Of a DNA stretch of 59,762 nt, positions 35,858 to 45,359 are shown one piece after another; within the stretch, counting starts at the first letter, position 1; the number at the start of each line of letters is the position of its first letter. A model generated the notes under the pieces. That model worked only from the letters and a program-made list of their open reading frames with translations, was not told the origin of the DNA and did not search any database. This DNA comes from Clostridium sp. CAG:288 (GTDB lineage Bacteria; Bacillota_I; Bacilli_A; RFN20; CAG-288), in contig FR898190.1 in the NCBI GenBank assembly GCA_000437395.1, positions 1,503 to 61,264 on the forward strand, read 5' to 3'. The position numbers and the translations under genes are program-made.

Positions 35858-35882
35858 ATAAAAGCTCGGGAAAACCCGAGCT
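35858..35882 (-). terminator. terminator of rplS
   Basis: A perfect 8-bp GC-rich stem AGCTCGGG / CCCGAGCT with a 4-base loop; TTTTATTATAT follows on the minus strand. Confidence 0.9.
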
Positions 35883-35931
35883 ATTTGTCACATAATAAAT
35901 AAATTTTCTTTTTTGTTCTAATTTATTGCAA

Positions 35932-36279
35932 TTAGAGGATTTCTTTAAGACGAGCTGATTTACCAGATCTTTGACGTAAGAAGTAGATCTTATGTCTTCT
36001 AACTTTACCATGTTTGACGACTTCGATTGAAGCGACATTTGGTGAGTTAACTAAGAAGTTACGTTCGACGCCGACACCGCCAGAAACTTTTCTAACAATG
36101 AAGGATTCGCTAACGCCTGTTCCACGACGAGCAATGCAAACGCCTTGGAAGACTTGAGTTCTTTCCTTGCCATTTTCGATAATACGAACACTGACTTTGA
36201 GTGTATCACCAGAAGTGAATGCTGGAACGTCTTTCTTGATCTGAGTTGCAGTGATTTCTGAAACTAAATTTTTGTTCAT
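35932..36279 (-). CDS. rplS: 50S ribosomal protein L19
   Basis: A 115-residue L19, located at the 30S-50S interface. Diagnostic blocks are PAFTSGDTLKVSVRIIENGKERTQ in the N-terminal half, FQGVCIARRGTGVSESF in the centre and GVGVERNFLVNSPNVASIEV, then KIYFLRQRSGKSARLKE (each quoted in part). Ribosome binding site AAAGGAG. It is separate from the rpsP operon, with its own promoter, a structured leader and a terminator. Confidence 0.98.
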   Translation of the reverse strand: MNKNLVSEITATQIKKDVPAFTSGDTLKVSVRIIENGKERTQVFQGVCIARRGTGVSESFIVRKVSGGVGVERNFLVNSPNVASIEVVKHGKVRRHKIYFLRQRSGKSARLKEIL

Positions 36280-36289
36280 AAATTCTGTT

Positions 36290-36364
36290 TCTCCTTTTCT
36301 TTATTTTTGGATGTTCACAGGTGTGACTTACTGGCGGAACACCACGAAGCGCATTATAAAACGC
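36290..36364 (-). promoter_or_regulatory. structured 5' leader of rplS (L19 leader type)
   Basis: The untranslated region on the minus strand folds with GGTGTTC pairing GAACATC (one G-U) around an inner TCACA / TGTGA hairpin. Firmicutes rplS mRNAs often carry an autoregulatory L19 leader of this size and position. I assign it by location and fold, not by covariance. Confidence 0.6.
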
Positions 36365-36370
36365 TCAATA

Positions 36371-36399
36371 AGTATAGCAGTAGTAAAATGAATATTCAA
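36371..36399 (-). promoter_or_regulatory. promoter of rplS
   Basis: On the minus strand TTGAAT and TATACT with a 17-bp spacer, about 90 bp upstream of the rplS start, which leaves room for the leader. Confidence 0.75.
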
Positions 36400-36524
36400 G
36401 CTTTTTGAAAAAATATTAAATAATGCTTTAAATAAATATATTTTATATTTATGATATATTAGGTGTCCGTGTTTTTTATTGAATACTGATAAATAAAATA
36501 CTTAAATAAATAAAAAGGAGAAAT

Positions 36525-38360
36525 ATGGCAAAAATTAAACTTATAGTAAGAAAAATGTCGTTCCTTGCTATTGCAAGTTCTTTTTTGCTAATTTCTTGTA
36601 ATAGAAATAACGAAATTCACAATGATGAAATTAAAACTATTAAAATCGCTGTAAGCGAAGGACAAAAAAATTATTTCACAATGCTTATTGATAGATTTGA
36701 AGAGCTTTATTCAAATAAATATAAAATTGAGGTAAAAGTTTTCGAAAATAATTCGATTATTAACTACTATTTGTCGCACGATTATTTAGATGTTGATATT
36801 GTTGCATTTGACAATTTAAATACAGCAAATTTTTATGGCGAATATTTACAGACTTTAAATAGATTTGATGCTATTGGAAATTATCAAAGTTCAATTTCTG
36901 ATTATTTAAGAACTAGTTCAGGAAAGATCAACGTTATTCCTGGCCCAGGTGATCTATATACATATTGTTATAATACAGATTTGCTTGCTAAAAGAAATTT
37001 TAAAATTCCAACCACTGTTTCTGAATTGACAGAAACAGCTAAAAGAATGGGGTCATATGATTATCCTTGTGTAATGATTGATGATGATAGTAGATATGTT
37101 GATTCTTTTTTATCTTTATCAGTACCACTATTCTTTGGTACAACTAAAGGAAATGATTTCTTAAACGATTATTTTTATGGTTGTGATAGTATTGCTTCAA
37201 GTGATTTCGTAGAAATCTTTAACGAGATATTTTCTTTGTATAAATCACTATATAGATATAACTTTTTTTCCTCTGATGACACTATTACAAGTGAAGAAAA
37301 GATAGAAAAGTTCTTCCATGCTCAATCCATGGCTATGTTTTTAACACCAAATATTGATTTTAAAAAAGAATATGCTAGACATAACTCCACATTTAATTAT
37401 GAAGTTTATCCACTTATAAGCAATTATGATTCTCAAAAGTGGGTTGCCTCTAGGCCTCGGTATTATTTAGGGGTTTTAAATAAATCTTATGTAATTAGAG
37501 ATCAAAGAAAAGCAATTGATGAATTCTTTAATTTTTATTCTTCAGCAGATGGTCAAAAGTATGCCATTATGGATAAAGATGGTTCACTTAAAACTGATAT
37601 TGTTACTTACATTAAAGATTTGAATATCGAGATGCCAAAGAATTATTATGAAGTTCAAAACGCTATTAAAAATGGAAGAATTTATATTACTGATACATTT
37701 GAAAGTGTCTTTGATAAAGCATATGAAATTCTAAAAGAAATGGCTAAAGAGCGTATATCACAAAATGAGTGCATAAATAAATTGGACGCTCAAGTGAAAA
37801 ACATATCTTCTTTTGTAGAAGATATATTTGAAGTAACTGATTCATTTGATTACGATGCAAAAACTATTAATAATCAAGAAACAATTATAGGCAATTATGT
37901 GGCTGACTCAATTAGAAGTGCGGTAAAAGCTTCGATAGTAATTTTACCTTCTGGAATGATTAAGGGTAATTTGATTAAAGGTGATTTGAAATTGTCAGAG
38001 TTAAATACTATTGTTAATAATGTTCAGTGCAAGGCAGTTAGAATACTTGGTACGGGACTTAAAAAGTTGATTACTGATAAATTGAATTCAAAAGATAAGT
38101 ACGATTATCCTTTAATATCAGGAATTAGATTATATAACGATGAAAAATCGTCTATCCTCGGAATTAGTTTGTCTAATGGTAAAGAATTGACAGCAAACGA
38201 TTGCGTATATGTATATTTGCCAGTCTCATATTGTGATGAATATTCACAATACATATTAACGACAAGCTCTAGTTCAAATTCGTTTGAATACTTAGCACAA
38301 AGTATAAAAAATAAAAATTTAAGATTAACGCCTAAAAATTTAGATGGAAGGTATATATAA
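36525..38360 (+). CDS. lipoprotein: solute-binding-like domain plus 5'-nucleotidase C-terminal-like domain
   Basis: A 611-residue exported lipoprotein. The signal peptide ends in lipobox LISC (Cys25). Residues about 38-430 follow the extracellular solute-binding plan of ABC sugar uptake (IKIAVSEGQKNYFTMLIDRFEEL, DVDIVAFDN, YCYNTDLLAKRNFKIPTTVSEL...). No ABC permease or ATPase for uptake is nearby. From about 449 to 590 a second unit resembles the 5'-nucleotidase C-terminal domain: IGNYVADSIRSAVKASIVIL, then KGDLKLSELNTIVN and the L-x-G-x-x-L-K-x-L turn (ILGTGLKKLITD). The metallophosphatase domain that normally precedes it is absent, so catalysis is unlikely and ligand binding more plausible. 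It is followed 12 bp later by the leucine-rich lipoprotein. Ribosome binding site AAGGAG. Confidence 0.85.
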   Translation: MAKIKLIVRKMSFLAIASSFLLISCNRNNEIHNDEIKTIKIAVSEGQKNYFTMLIDRFEELYSNKYKIEVKVFENNSIINYYLSHDYLDVDIVAFDNLNTANFYGEYLQTLNRFDAIGNYQSSISDYLRTSSGKINVIPGPGDLYTYCYNTDLLAKRNFKIPTTVSELTETAKRMGSYDYPCVMIDDDSRYVDSFLSLSVPLFFGTTKGNDFLNDYFYGCDSIASSDFVEIFNEIFSLYKSLYRYNFFSSDDTITSEEKIEKFFHAQSMAMFLTPNIDFKKEYARHNSTFNYEVYPLISNYDSQKWVASRPRYYLGVLNKSYVIRDQRKAIDEFFNFYSSADGQKYAIMDKDGSLKTDIVTYIKDLNIEMPKNYYEVQNAIKNGRIYITDTFESVFDKAYEILKEMAKERISQNECINKLDAQVKNISSFVEDIFEVTDSFDYDAKTINNQETIIGNYVADSIRSAVKASIVILPSGMIKGNLIKGDLKLSELNTIVNNVQCKAVRILGTGLKKLITDKLNSKDKYDYPLISGIRLYNDEKSSILGISLSNGKELTANDCVYVYLPVSYCDEYSQYILTTSSSSNSFEYLAQSIKNKNLRLTPKNLDGRYI

Positions 38361-38372
38361 AGGTGTATGCAA

Positions 38373-41300
38373 ATGAAAAAAAATGTTTTTAGTTTATTAG
38401 TTTTATCTGCAATTACAATTGGGACAGCAGCTTTAGCTACTTCTTGTAATAAAAACAACAATCAAACATCATCGACAATCTCTTCTTCAGTTCAACTTGG
38501 AAAAGCAACTGAAATTTCTTGTGTTGGTGGACCAAAATCTGAATATAGTCAAGGTGATAATATTGATTTAAGTGATTTAGCAATTCATATTAAATATGAA
38601 AACGGGCAAGATATAATTTATTATTATTATTCAAGCGAAGTGACAATAACTGGTGTTGATACTTCAACCCTTGGTGAACATACTATGACAATTAAGTGTG
38701 AAGGATTAGAATACTCATTCAAATTTACTGTTGAAAAAGCTACAGGTGTATTTGATTTTAATGGCGGAACATATGATGAAAAATCATCTACAGAATTGAA
38801 AATTGTCGATGGTCAAATCGATGTCAGAAATGTTCAACCAACTATTGAAAAAGATGGTCAAGTATTAAAGTTTGCTGGTTGGTTTACTGATTCTGATTTA
38901 AAAAACAGAGCAACTTATACAACTGACGGCTTTATCGATGCTTCTACAAGTAAGCATTTCTATGCTGGTTACGATATAGATTATTCAGCAATTTTTAAAT
39001 ATACAATTGATAGAGAAAATGGTACAGTTACTATAGATTCGTTTAACTGGGAAGAAACATATTACGTTTCACTAACTGAACTTTTTATTCCTAGAACAAT
39101 TGAGTTATATCCTGTAACAAAAATAGCTGATAGATTTATTTATATAACCATGAATGACCCTGATTTTGAAGACTTTTCTTTATCTATGGCTTCTATGGTT
39201 TCTTTTACATCAATAAGATTTGAAGAAGGTAGCGAGGTAACATATATAGGTTCTGATTCTTTTAATGCTATATCTACTTTAAAGAAATTAGAATTACCAA
39301 GTAAGCTTATATATATAGGTGATAATGCATTTGCTTCAACTTATATTAGTGGAGAATTAGTTATTCCAGCTACAGTACAAAAAATAGGCGAAAACGCCTT
39401 TAGATATATGAACTATAACCTTAAAAACGTTACATTCGAAGGTGATAGTAGACTTAAAACTATTGGTGCTTATGCTTTTTCTAACTGCTATAGTTTAAAT
39501 GAGATTAATTTACCAGAAGGTTTAGAATTAATTGGAAACTATGCTTTTTCTAACTGCGAGGATTTAAGATATGTATATATTCCAAGTACAGTAACTGAAA
39601 TTGGCTTACACGTATTTAGTGGTGATAGTGAAATAGAAAATATTGAAGTTTCTTCTGAAAACGAAAATTATTGTTCTATTGATGGGAGCTTATATAACAA
39701 AGATGTCACAACTTTAATTAGATATGCTGTTGGTAAAACTGATTCAACATTCTCCCTTCCACTTTCAGTTAAGAGAATTGAAGAAAGTGCATTTAGCGTA
39801 TCTAATGACTATAGTTATTTAAAACAAATTGATCTTACTGAAGGTGTTGAATATATTGGCGCTGATGCCTTTAATGGAATTTCTGCCGACTTATATTTAC
39901 CAGCATCTCTTAATTCAGTTGATATTAAAGCATTTATGACTTATAAAGGCTCTAAGATTGAAGTATCAACAGCTAATAAAACATTTAAATCAATTGATGG
40001 TGTTTTATATAGTAAAGATTTGACTGAGTTATATTGCATTCCTTCCGGATTGAACGTTACTGAATTTAAATTAAATGATTCTGTTAAGAGAATTAAGTCT
40101 AATGCCCTTTATAAAAACCCATACATTAAGTTTATTACTATCGGTAAGGATAGCGCTCTTGAAAATGTTGATGAATCAGGTTTAAACATTTTCACAATGA
40201 GTTCATTAGATGCTATCTTTGTTGAAAAAGAAACACCTTTTGAAATTGAAAATGGAGCTTTCTACACTTCAGCATCATTTATCTATAATAACCCAATATT
40301 TGTGTTTTCTGTTTCTAATTTTGATACATATAAAACTTCTTGGGAAAATTATGATTTAACTCATGGAAGTGATACATTTAGGATTCAAGGAATAATGTAT
40401 ACTAAAAGCACTTTACTAGAAAATTTAAGAGAAATCATGACGGAAAATGGTTTTATATCTTATAGTAAATATGTCAATTTAAAAGGTAACATTAAGGATT
40501 TAAAATTAAAGAGAGATTATATGACTTTGAGTGAAGATTATAACAATAGCTTAAACTCTTTGTCTGCTTTATATCATGGTGGATTTATTTCTGAATATGA
40601 TGAATATTTAAAAGAATATGAAAAGACAATGTATAAGTATATTGCTAAGTATTTTGAAAATATCGACAAATTGAATAAAGTTCAAGTAACAAACTTGTTA
40701 TTTACATATAACCGCTTAAGTGAAATTCCTGCTTCAACAAGGAGCGAACTTGCTGACCAAGAAAAAGTATTAAAAGCAAAATACGATTTGTATGGTGATA
40801 ATTTAAAGAAGACAGAAGTCTTATATTCAAACATTTTAAATGAAAAGTGCACAGCAAATACATTTGATAAAGCAACTTTTGAAAAATACTTACAAGAATA
40901 TGCAGATTTAAATATTGAAAGATTCTCAGGTTATGGCACTGTAGAAAAGAAATTCAACATGCTTCTTACATCTTATTACATTGATGAATTTTTATCTTAT
41001 GACACATATAATGATGAAAATAAAGTTAGAGTCTATGCTCTTATTTATGGAACAAGTAATTTAGATGTTGAATACAATTTAGATGGTATAATTAATATTC
41101 TTGATATGGGATTAAGATCTGATTATAGACTCAATAATGTATATAGATATAACGAATTTATAACTAAAAAAGCTGAATTTGATGCATTCATTGAAAAAGA
41201 TAAGAATAAAACATTAAATAAAGTAATTGATTTTGATTTTTTAGCAGATTTTGATTTAGACTCTTATGTTGAAATAATTAATGAAATAAATTTAGTTATT

Positions 41301-42005
41301 GATTATACAAGATTACTTTCACCACAATTAGCTAAAATATTAATTATTTATTCTGTTTATAATATGAATCTTATACTTTCTAATTATCAAACAATAACAA
41401 ATGATAATTTAGCAAAAGTGTCTGATTTAATTAAAACAATTAATCAACAACAAAGCAACTCTTTATATGTTCCTGGATTCAATGAAACTTGGACACTAAA
41501 TGATTTATCATTCTATTCAGATTATGAAACTTACTTATCTACATACAATACCTATGTTGATAATTTAATTGAAACAACACGTAATGAAATTGATAGCTTG
41601 GACTGGAATAACGAAAGTAGCACTAAAGATTATGAAAATCTTAAGAATAATTATAATTTATTAGTTGAAAGTGGATTAATAGATCAATTAGATAAAGAGT
41701 ATTATAACGAAGAAGATGGGCAATGGTACAAAGTTTTATATGTTTATACTATTCAAATTTACGATGTTGAAAAAGAAATTAAGGATTTCTTAGAAACATA
41801 TGATTCTGTAACAAAAGATAATTACTTTGCAATTGATGATTTCTTAAATTCATATTATAGTGTTGAAGATGATCAAATACATACAGGCTTATTAGAAAAA
41901 ATTGATGATTTAAGCTTATATGATGAAGACTTCAACAACTTATATAGAATGGAAGATTTTAAAGCAATTGTGAACCAATATTATAGCTTTTCGATTGAGG
42001 AATAA
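38373..42005 (+). CDS. BspA-type leucine-rich-repeat lipoprotein, very large
   Basis: A 1210-residue surface lipoprotein. The ATG at 38373 (MKKNVFSLLVL) is chosen over the one at 38367 because AAGGTG is then 7 bases upstream. The lipobox is ATSC. Next come a bacterial Ig-like/Big_3-type module (about 43-125: EYSQGDNIDLSDLAIHIKY...) and an InlB/Listeria-Bacteroides-type beta repeat (about 126-200: FDFNGGTYDEKS... LKFAGWFTD). BspA LRR_5 repeats run from about 280 to 650 (KTIGAYAFSNCYSLNEINLP, and the insert SIDGVLYSKDLTEL seen twice). The last ~550 residues are acidic, Tyr/Asn-rich and largely helical, with no recognised domain. BspA repeats bind host or bacterial surface ligands in other species. 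It lies 7 bp before the GGDEF/EAL gene. Confidence 0.92.
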   Translation: MKKNVFSLLVLSAITIGTAALATSCNKNNNQTSSTISSSVQLGKATEISCVGGPKSEYSQGDNIDLSDLAIHIKYENGQDIIYYYYSSEVTITGVDTSTLGEHTMTIKCEGLEYSFKFTVEKATGVFDFNGGTYDEKSSTELKIVDGQIDVRNVQPTIEKDGQVLKFAGWFTDSDLKNRATYTTDGFIDASTSKHFYAGYDIDYSAIFKYTIDRENGTVTIDSFNWEETYYVSLTELFIPRTIELYPVTKIADRFIYITMNDPDFEDFSLSMASMVSFTSIRFEEGSEVTYIGSDSFNAISTLKKLELPSKLIYIGDNAFASTYISGELVIPATVQKIGENAFRYMNYNLKNVTFEGDSRLKTIGAYAFSNCYSLNEINLPEGLELIGNYAFSNCEDLRYVYIPSTVTEIGLHVFSGDSEIENIEVSSENENYCSIDGSLYNKDVTTLIRYAVGKTDSTFSLPLSVKRIEESAFSVSNDYSYLKQIDLTEGVEYIGADAFNGISADLYLPASLNSVDIKAFMTYKGSKIEVSTANKTFKSIDGVLYSKDLTELYCIPSGLNVTEFKLNDSVKRIKSNALYKNPYIKFITIGKDSALENVDESGLNIFTMSSLDAIFVEKETPFEIENGAFYTSASFIYNNPIFVFSVSNFDTYKTSWENYDLTHGSDTFRIQGIMYTKSTLLENLREIMTENGFISYSKYVNLKGNIKDLKLKRDYMTLSEDYNNSLNSLSALYHGGFISEYDEYLKEYEKTMYKYIAKYFENIDKLNKVQVTNLLFTYNRLSEIPASTRSELADQEKVLKAKYDLYGDNLKKTEVLYSNILNEKCTANTFDKATFEKYLQEYADLNIERFSGYGTVEKKFNMLLTSYYIDEFLSYDTYNDENKVRVYALIYGTSNLDVEYNLDGIINILDMGLRSDYRLNNVYRYNEFITKKAEFDAFIEKDKNKTLNKVIDFDFLADFDLDSYVEIINEINLVIDYTRLLSPQLAKILIIYSVYNMNLILSNYQTITNDNLAKVSDLIKTINQQQSNSLYVPGFNETWTLNDLSFYSDYETYLSTYNTYVDNLIETTRNEIDSLDWNNESSTKDYENLKNNYNLLVESGLIDQLDKEYYNEEDGQWYKVLYVYTIQIYDVEKEIKDFLETYDSVTKDNYFAIDDFLNSYYSVEDDQIHTGLLEKIDDLSLYDEDFNNLYRMEDFKAIVNQYYSFSIEE

Positions 42006-42012
42006 TTAATAA

Positions 42013-45000
42013 ATGCTTGAAGAAGGAAAACTCATTGTTAAATTTTATATCGATTTAACGCGACAAATGGCTTCATTAGATAATTCTAATGAAAAAATGC
42101 CACTTGCCGAGTTTTTCCAACGCTTTGTTTCAGAAGAAACATTAGGAATTTCAAATACAAAATATAATTATTCGAAATTTTGTCAGATGATTGATACATC
42201 CAAAAATTTAAAACCAGGCGATGGAGAAATGGCATCTTATGGATCAGATGATGGGACGTATATTGTTAGATTTATCATTCAAAAAATTGAAAATGAAGAT
42301 AAAGCTTTTTGTTGTATTTATAAAGTTAAATTTTTTTCAAACGAATCACAAGAACTAAAAAAGGACTATTTAACTGGTGTTTTAAGTCGTGGTGCTTTTA
42401 TACACGAATGTGAAGAAGATTTAATTAACAAGGTAGGGAACAACTATTTAATAGTTATTGACCTTGATAACTTTAAAGATGCAAACGATACATTTGGTCA
42501 TACGATTGGCGATGAGTATTTAAAAAATATAGCAGGAAGAATAAGTGAAATTGGTGGCGAAAACCATCTTGTTGGTAGATATGGTGGTGATGAATTCGTC
42601 ATGTATGTGAGAAATATCGATGAAGAAAAACTATATACTCTTATCGATGAGTTACTATCTATTGAATTTAAATATTCTGAAAAAAGTAGAACTGCTCAAT
42701 TAAAGATTTCTTGTAGTTTAGGTATTGCTAAAGTAAATGATAATGAAGTTGACTTTGCAAAAATATTTGAAAGGGCTGACCACGCTTTATATAAGTCAAA
42801 ACATTTAGGTAGAAATGTTGCTAGTTTCTCTTCGGGTGAAGTTGTGCGAAGAAAAAATGACAATATAAAAAAGAAATTTAGCATTAAAAATGAATTTTAC
42901 TTTAATAAACACCAAAGAAACTCTAAATTATTTAGAAAAGAATTAGCTCAAAAGAGATATAGTAATATAATTATTGCTTTATCTACTATCGTTGCTTTAG
43001 TTTTTGTTATAACATTTATTGGGTCATACTATTCAAAACGGTTTACAAAGAATTCGAGAAATGAAGCTCAATCAATCATGAGCGATATCTCTGATCAAAT
43101 TTGCTCAAATATTTCATATAACATTAATAACTGGATTAGTCAACTTTTGGTTGCTGAAAAACTTATTTCAACCATTGAACAAAATTCTGAGACTTACGAT
43201 GAATTACTAGATCAATATCTTAAAGTTTTAGAAAGCCAAATTAACTTTAGTAAAATTGGGCTCTTGTTAGAAAGTGGAGACTTATTTTTCAGTGGAGCAG
43301 AAGAGTATAATGTTTCTTCTTCTGAACTAGCTAAATACGTTATTGTTGACAATAAATCATTTATTGGAACTATATATATGAATTATGTTGGAGAAATGAT
43401 TGTTTTTGCTGTTCCATATGGGAATAATATGGGCTTTCGTTCTTCTGGCACACTTGAATATAGATCTATATCAGGTGTTGTCGGTATGATTTCGGTAAAA
43501 GATTTTTCAGCATTATTATCTTCTTCAGCTTTTAATGGAACATCGTTCTTTACTCTTGTTAAAAGTGATGGTACAACTATAACTACAAATGGTTCTGTAG
43601 AAATTTCAGGATTGACTAAAAACAACAACTTATATAATGCGCTTGAAAAATACATTGGTAATGAAGAAACAGATAAAACGATTTTAAATATTAAAAATTT
43701 AAAAACAGACGTATTCGATATGACTATTGATGGTATAGATTATATTTCTTACTATTCTCCTACTTCAGTAGGTGATTGGTATTTATTTATTACTGTGCCT
43801 TCAAATGTTATTCTTAACGATATTATTTCAGTATTTAATTCGACAGAAAGAATGATTTATGTTTTATTAGTTTCTGTTTCTATAATTATTATTTTATTGA
43901 CAACATTACTTAATACTCAAAAGAGTAAGACTCAATTATTAGTATATTTAGACCCTGTTACTAACGATATTAACTTTGATAGATTTAAGGTTGATGCAAA
44001 TACTTTAATTACAGCTTCAGATAAAGATACTTATTCGCTAGTCTATATTAATATTAAGCACTTTAAGTATTTAACAGAACAAATCGGATCAGAAAAGTCT
44101 GATCAAATCGTTAAATCTATATTTGATATTATTGAAAATCAACTAAAACCAAATGAATTAGTCTCTCACGTCTTTGCAGATAGATATATTGTTTTGCTTA
44201 AAGAATTTGATGATGAAGTTATTAAAGAAAGATTAATTAATTTATCGAACTCTATTAAGACTAGCTTTGATACAAACGGAATTATTGAAATAAACGTCAC
44301 TCAAGGTGTATATAAAATTAATAGTAAATCTACAACTATTAACGCTGCCGCTGATAGAGCTCACGTTGCTCAACTAGCAGTTAAAGATGTCTATGGATCT
44401 GATGGTATTAACTTTTTTGATGAAACATGGTTAAAAAATGATGCTGAGATTGTTGATATAGAACAAAGACAAGATGTAGCTTTAAAAGAAAATCAATTAC
44501 ATGTCTTTTACCAGCTTAAACGTAATATTTTTAAGGATAACTGGTGTGGCTCTGAAGCTTTAATTAGATGGATTGATCCAATTAAAGGGATGATTTCTCC
44601 AGGAAAGTTTATTCCTTTGTTTGAAAAAAACGGCTTTGTCATTAAACTAGACTTGTTTGTCTTTGAAAATGTTTGTAAAAATATTAGTAGGATGATTGAT
44701 GATGGTATTACTCCATTAAGAGTTAGTGTTAATGTTTCTAGAAGCCATTTGATGCATAAGAACTTCTTGGATGAATATTTCAAATTAATGGAAAAATATA
44801 ACGTTCCACCAAAATATATTGAATTCGAATTGACTGAAAGTTTAGTTATGGAAAATAGTGAAATTTTGGTTGAAATTATTAATCAAATCCACAAGTTTGG
44901 TTGTACTTGTTCAATTGATGACTTCGGAAGTGGTTACTCTTCTTTGAATATGCTTAAAGAATTTGATTTTGATGTTATTAAACTTGACCAAGTATTCTTT

Positions 45001-45249
45001 AGAGGATCAAACGGCTTTGATGATAAAGCTAAAAAGATTGTTCACTCAGTTATTGAACTTTGTCATACTCTTAATAAGACTATTGTCGCTGAAGGCGTTG
45101 AAAATAAAGAAATAGTTAATTACCTTAAGAAAGAAAAATGTGCAATTATTCAAGGCTACTATTTTTCTAAACCTGTTCCTTATGAAGATTACATGACACA
45201 AGTCAAAAAACAATCTGAAGAAGAGAAGAATAAAATCAATGATAAATAA
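42013..45249 (+). CDS. membrane c-di-GMP enzyme: GGDEF - TM - sensor - TM - degenerate GGDEF - EAL
   Basis: A 1078-residue two-pass membrane protein. Residues 1-115 look PAS-like. A first GGDEF domain (about 118-278) has an intact RYGGDEF at 189-195. TM1 is about 318-339. An extracytoplasmic region of about 275 residues follows, dCache-like in layout. TM2 is about 613-634. A second GGDEF-fold domain (about 645-815) has lost its motif (ADRY at 722-725). The C-terminal EAL domain (about 825-1070) keeps the catalytic set: EAL 848-850, ELTES 939-943, DDFGSG from 969, Lys990, and EGVE 1027-1030. So it could both make and degrade c-di-GMP. Placing an active GGDEF before the sensor and a GGDEF*-EAL pair after it is unusual. 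Ribosome binding site GAGGA. Third gene of a tight run with two surface lipoproteins. Confidence 0.95.
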   Translation: MLEEGKLIVKFYIDLTRQMASLDNSNEKMPLAEFFQRFVSEETLGISNTKYNYSKFCQMIDTSKNLKPGDGEMASYGSDDGTYIVRFIIQKIENEDKAFCCIYKVKFFSNESQELKKDYLTGVLSRGAFIHECEEDLINKVGNNYLIVIDLDNFKDANDTFGHTIGDEYLKNIAGRISEIGGENHLVGRYGGDEFVMYVRNIDEEKLYTLIDELLSIEFKYSEKSRTAQLKISCSLGIAKVNDNEVDFAKIFERADHALYKSKHLGRNVASFSSGEVVRRKNDNIKKKFSIKNEFYFNKHQRNSKLFRKELAQKRYSNIIIALSTIVALVFVITFIGSYYSKRFTKNSRNEAQSIMSDISDQICSNISYNINNWISQLLVAEKLISTIEQNSETYDELLDQYLKVLESQINFSKIGLLLESGDLFFSGAEEYNVSSSELAKYVIVDNKSFIGTIYMNYVGEMIVFAVPYGNNMGFRSSGTLEYRSISGVVGMISVKDFSALLSSSAFNGTSFFTLVKSDGTTITTNGSVEISGLTKNNNLYNALEKYIGNEETDKTILNIKNLKTDVFDMTIDGIDYISYYSPTSVGDWYLFITVPSNVILNDIISVFNSTERMIYVLLVSVSIIIILLTTLLNTQKSKTQLLVYLDPVTNDINFDRFKVDANTLITASDKDTYSLVYINIKHFKYLTEQIGSEKSDQIVKSIFDIIENQLKPNELVSHVFADRYIVLLKEFDDEVIKERLINLSNSIKTSFDTNGIIEINVTQGVYKINSKSTTINAAADRAHVAQLAVKDVYGSDGINFFDETWLKNDAEIVDIEQRQDVALKENQLHVFYQLKRNIFKDNWCGSEALIRWIDPIKGMISPGKFIPLFEKNGFVIKLDLFVFENVCKNISRMIDDGITPLRVSVNVSRSHLMHKNFLDEYFKLMEKYNVPPKYIEFELTESLVMENSEILVEIINQIHKFGCTCSIDDFGSGYSSLNMLKEFDFDVIKLDQVFFRGSNGFDDKAKKIVHSVIELCHTLNKTIVAEGVENKEIVNYLKKEKCAIIQGYYFSKPVPYEDYMTQVKKQSEEEKNKINDK

Positions 45250-45306
45250 ATTATTGTAAAAAATATAAGCATTTTTCGGCAATATGAATACTGTTTAGAA
45301 TTTGCC

Positions 45307-45334
45307 TTGACTAATTTAATTAAAGTTATATAAT
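45307..45334 (+). promoter_or_regulatory. promoter of the TetR-GNAT / ABC operon
   Basis: TTGACT and TATAAT with a 16-bp spacer, 25 bp before the ATG at 45360. No clear terminator separates it from the GGDEF/EAL gene upstream. Confidence 0.75.
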
Positions 45335-45359
45335 TTTTTTGTAAAAAGGAGTTTATATT

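Noticed and set aside
35823..36038. 71-residue minus-strand frame across the rplS end
   Set aside because: It lies in another frame over the rplS C-terminus and its terminator; no ribosome binding site and no family resemblance.
36400..36524. c-di-GMP riboswitch before the signalling operon
   Set aside because: The leader is AT-rich and lacks the GEMM core; I see no paired structure there.
36525..38360. Active 5'-nucleotidase
   Set aside because: Only the C-terminal domain pattern is present; the metal-binding phosphatase motifs are not found.
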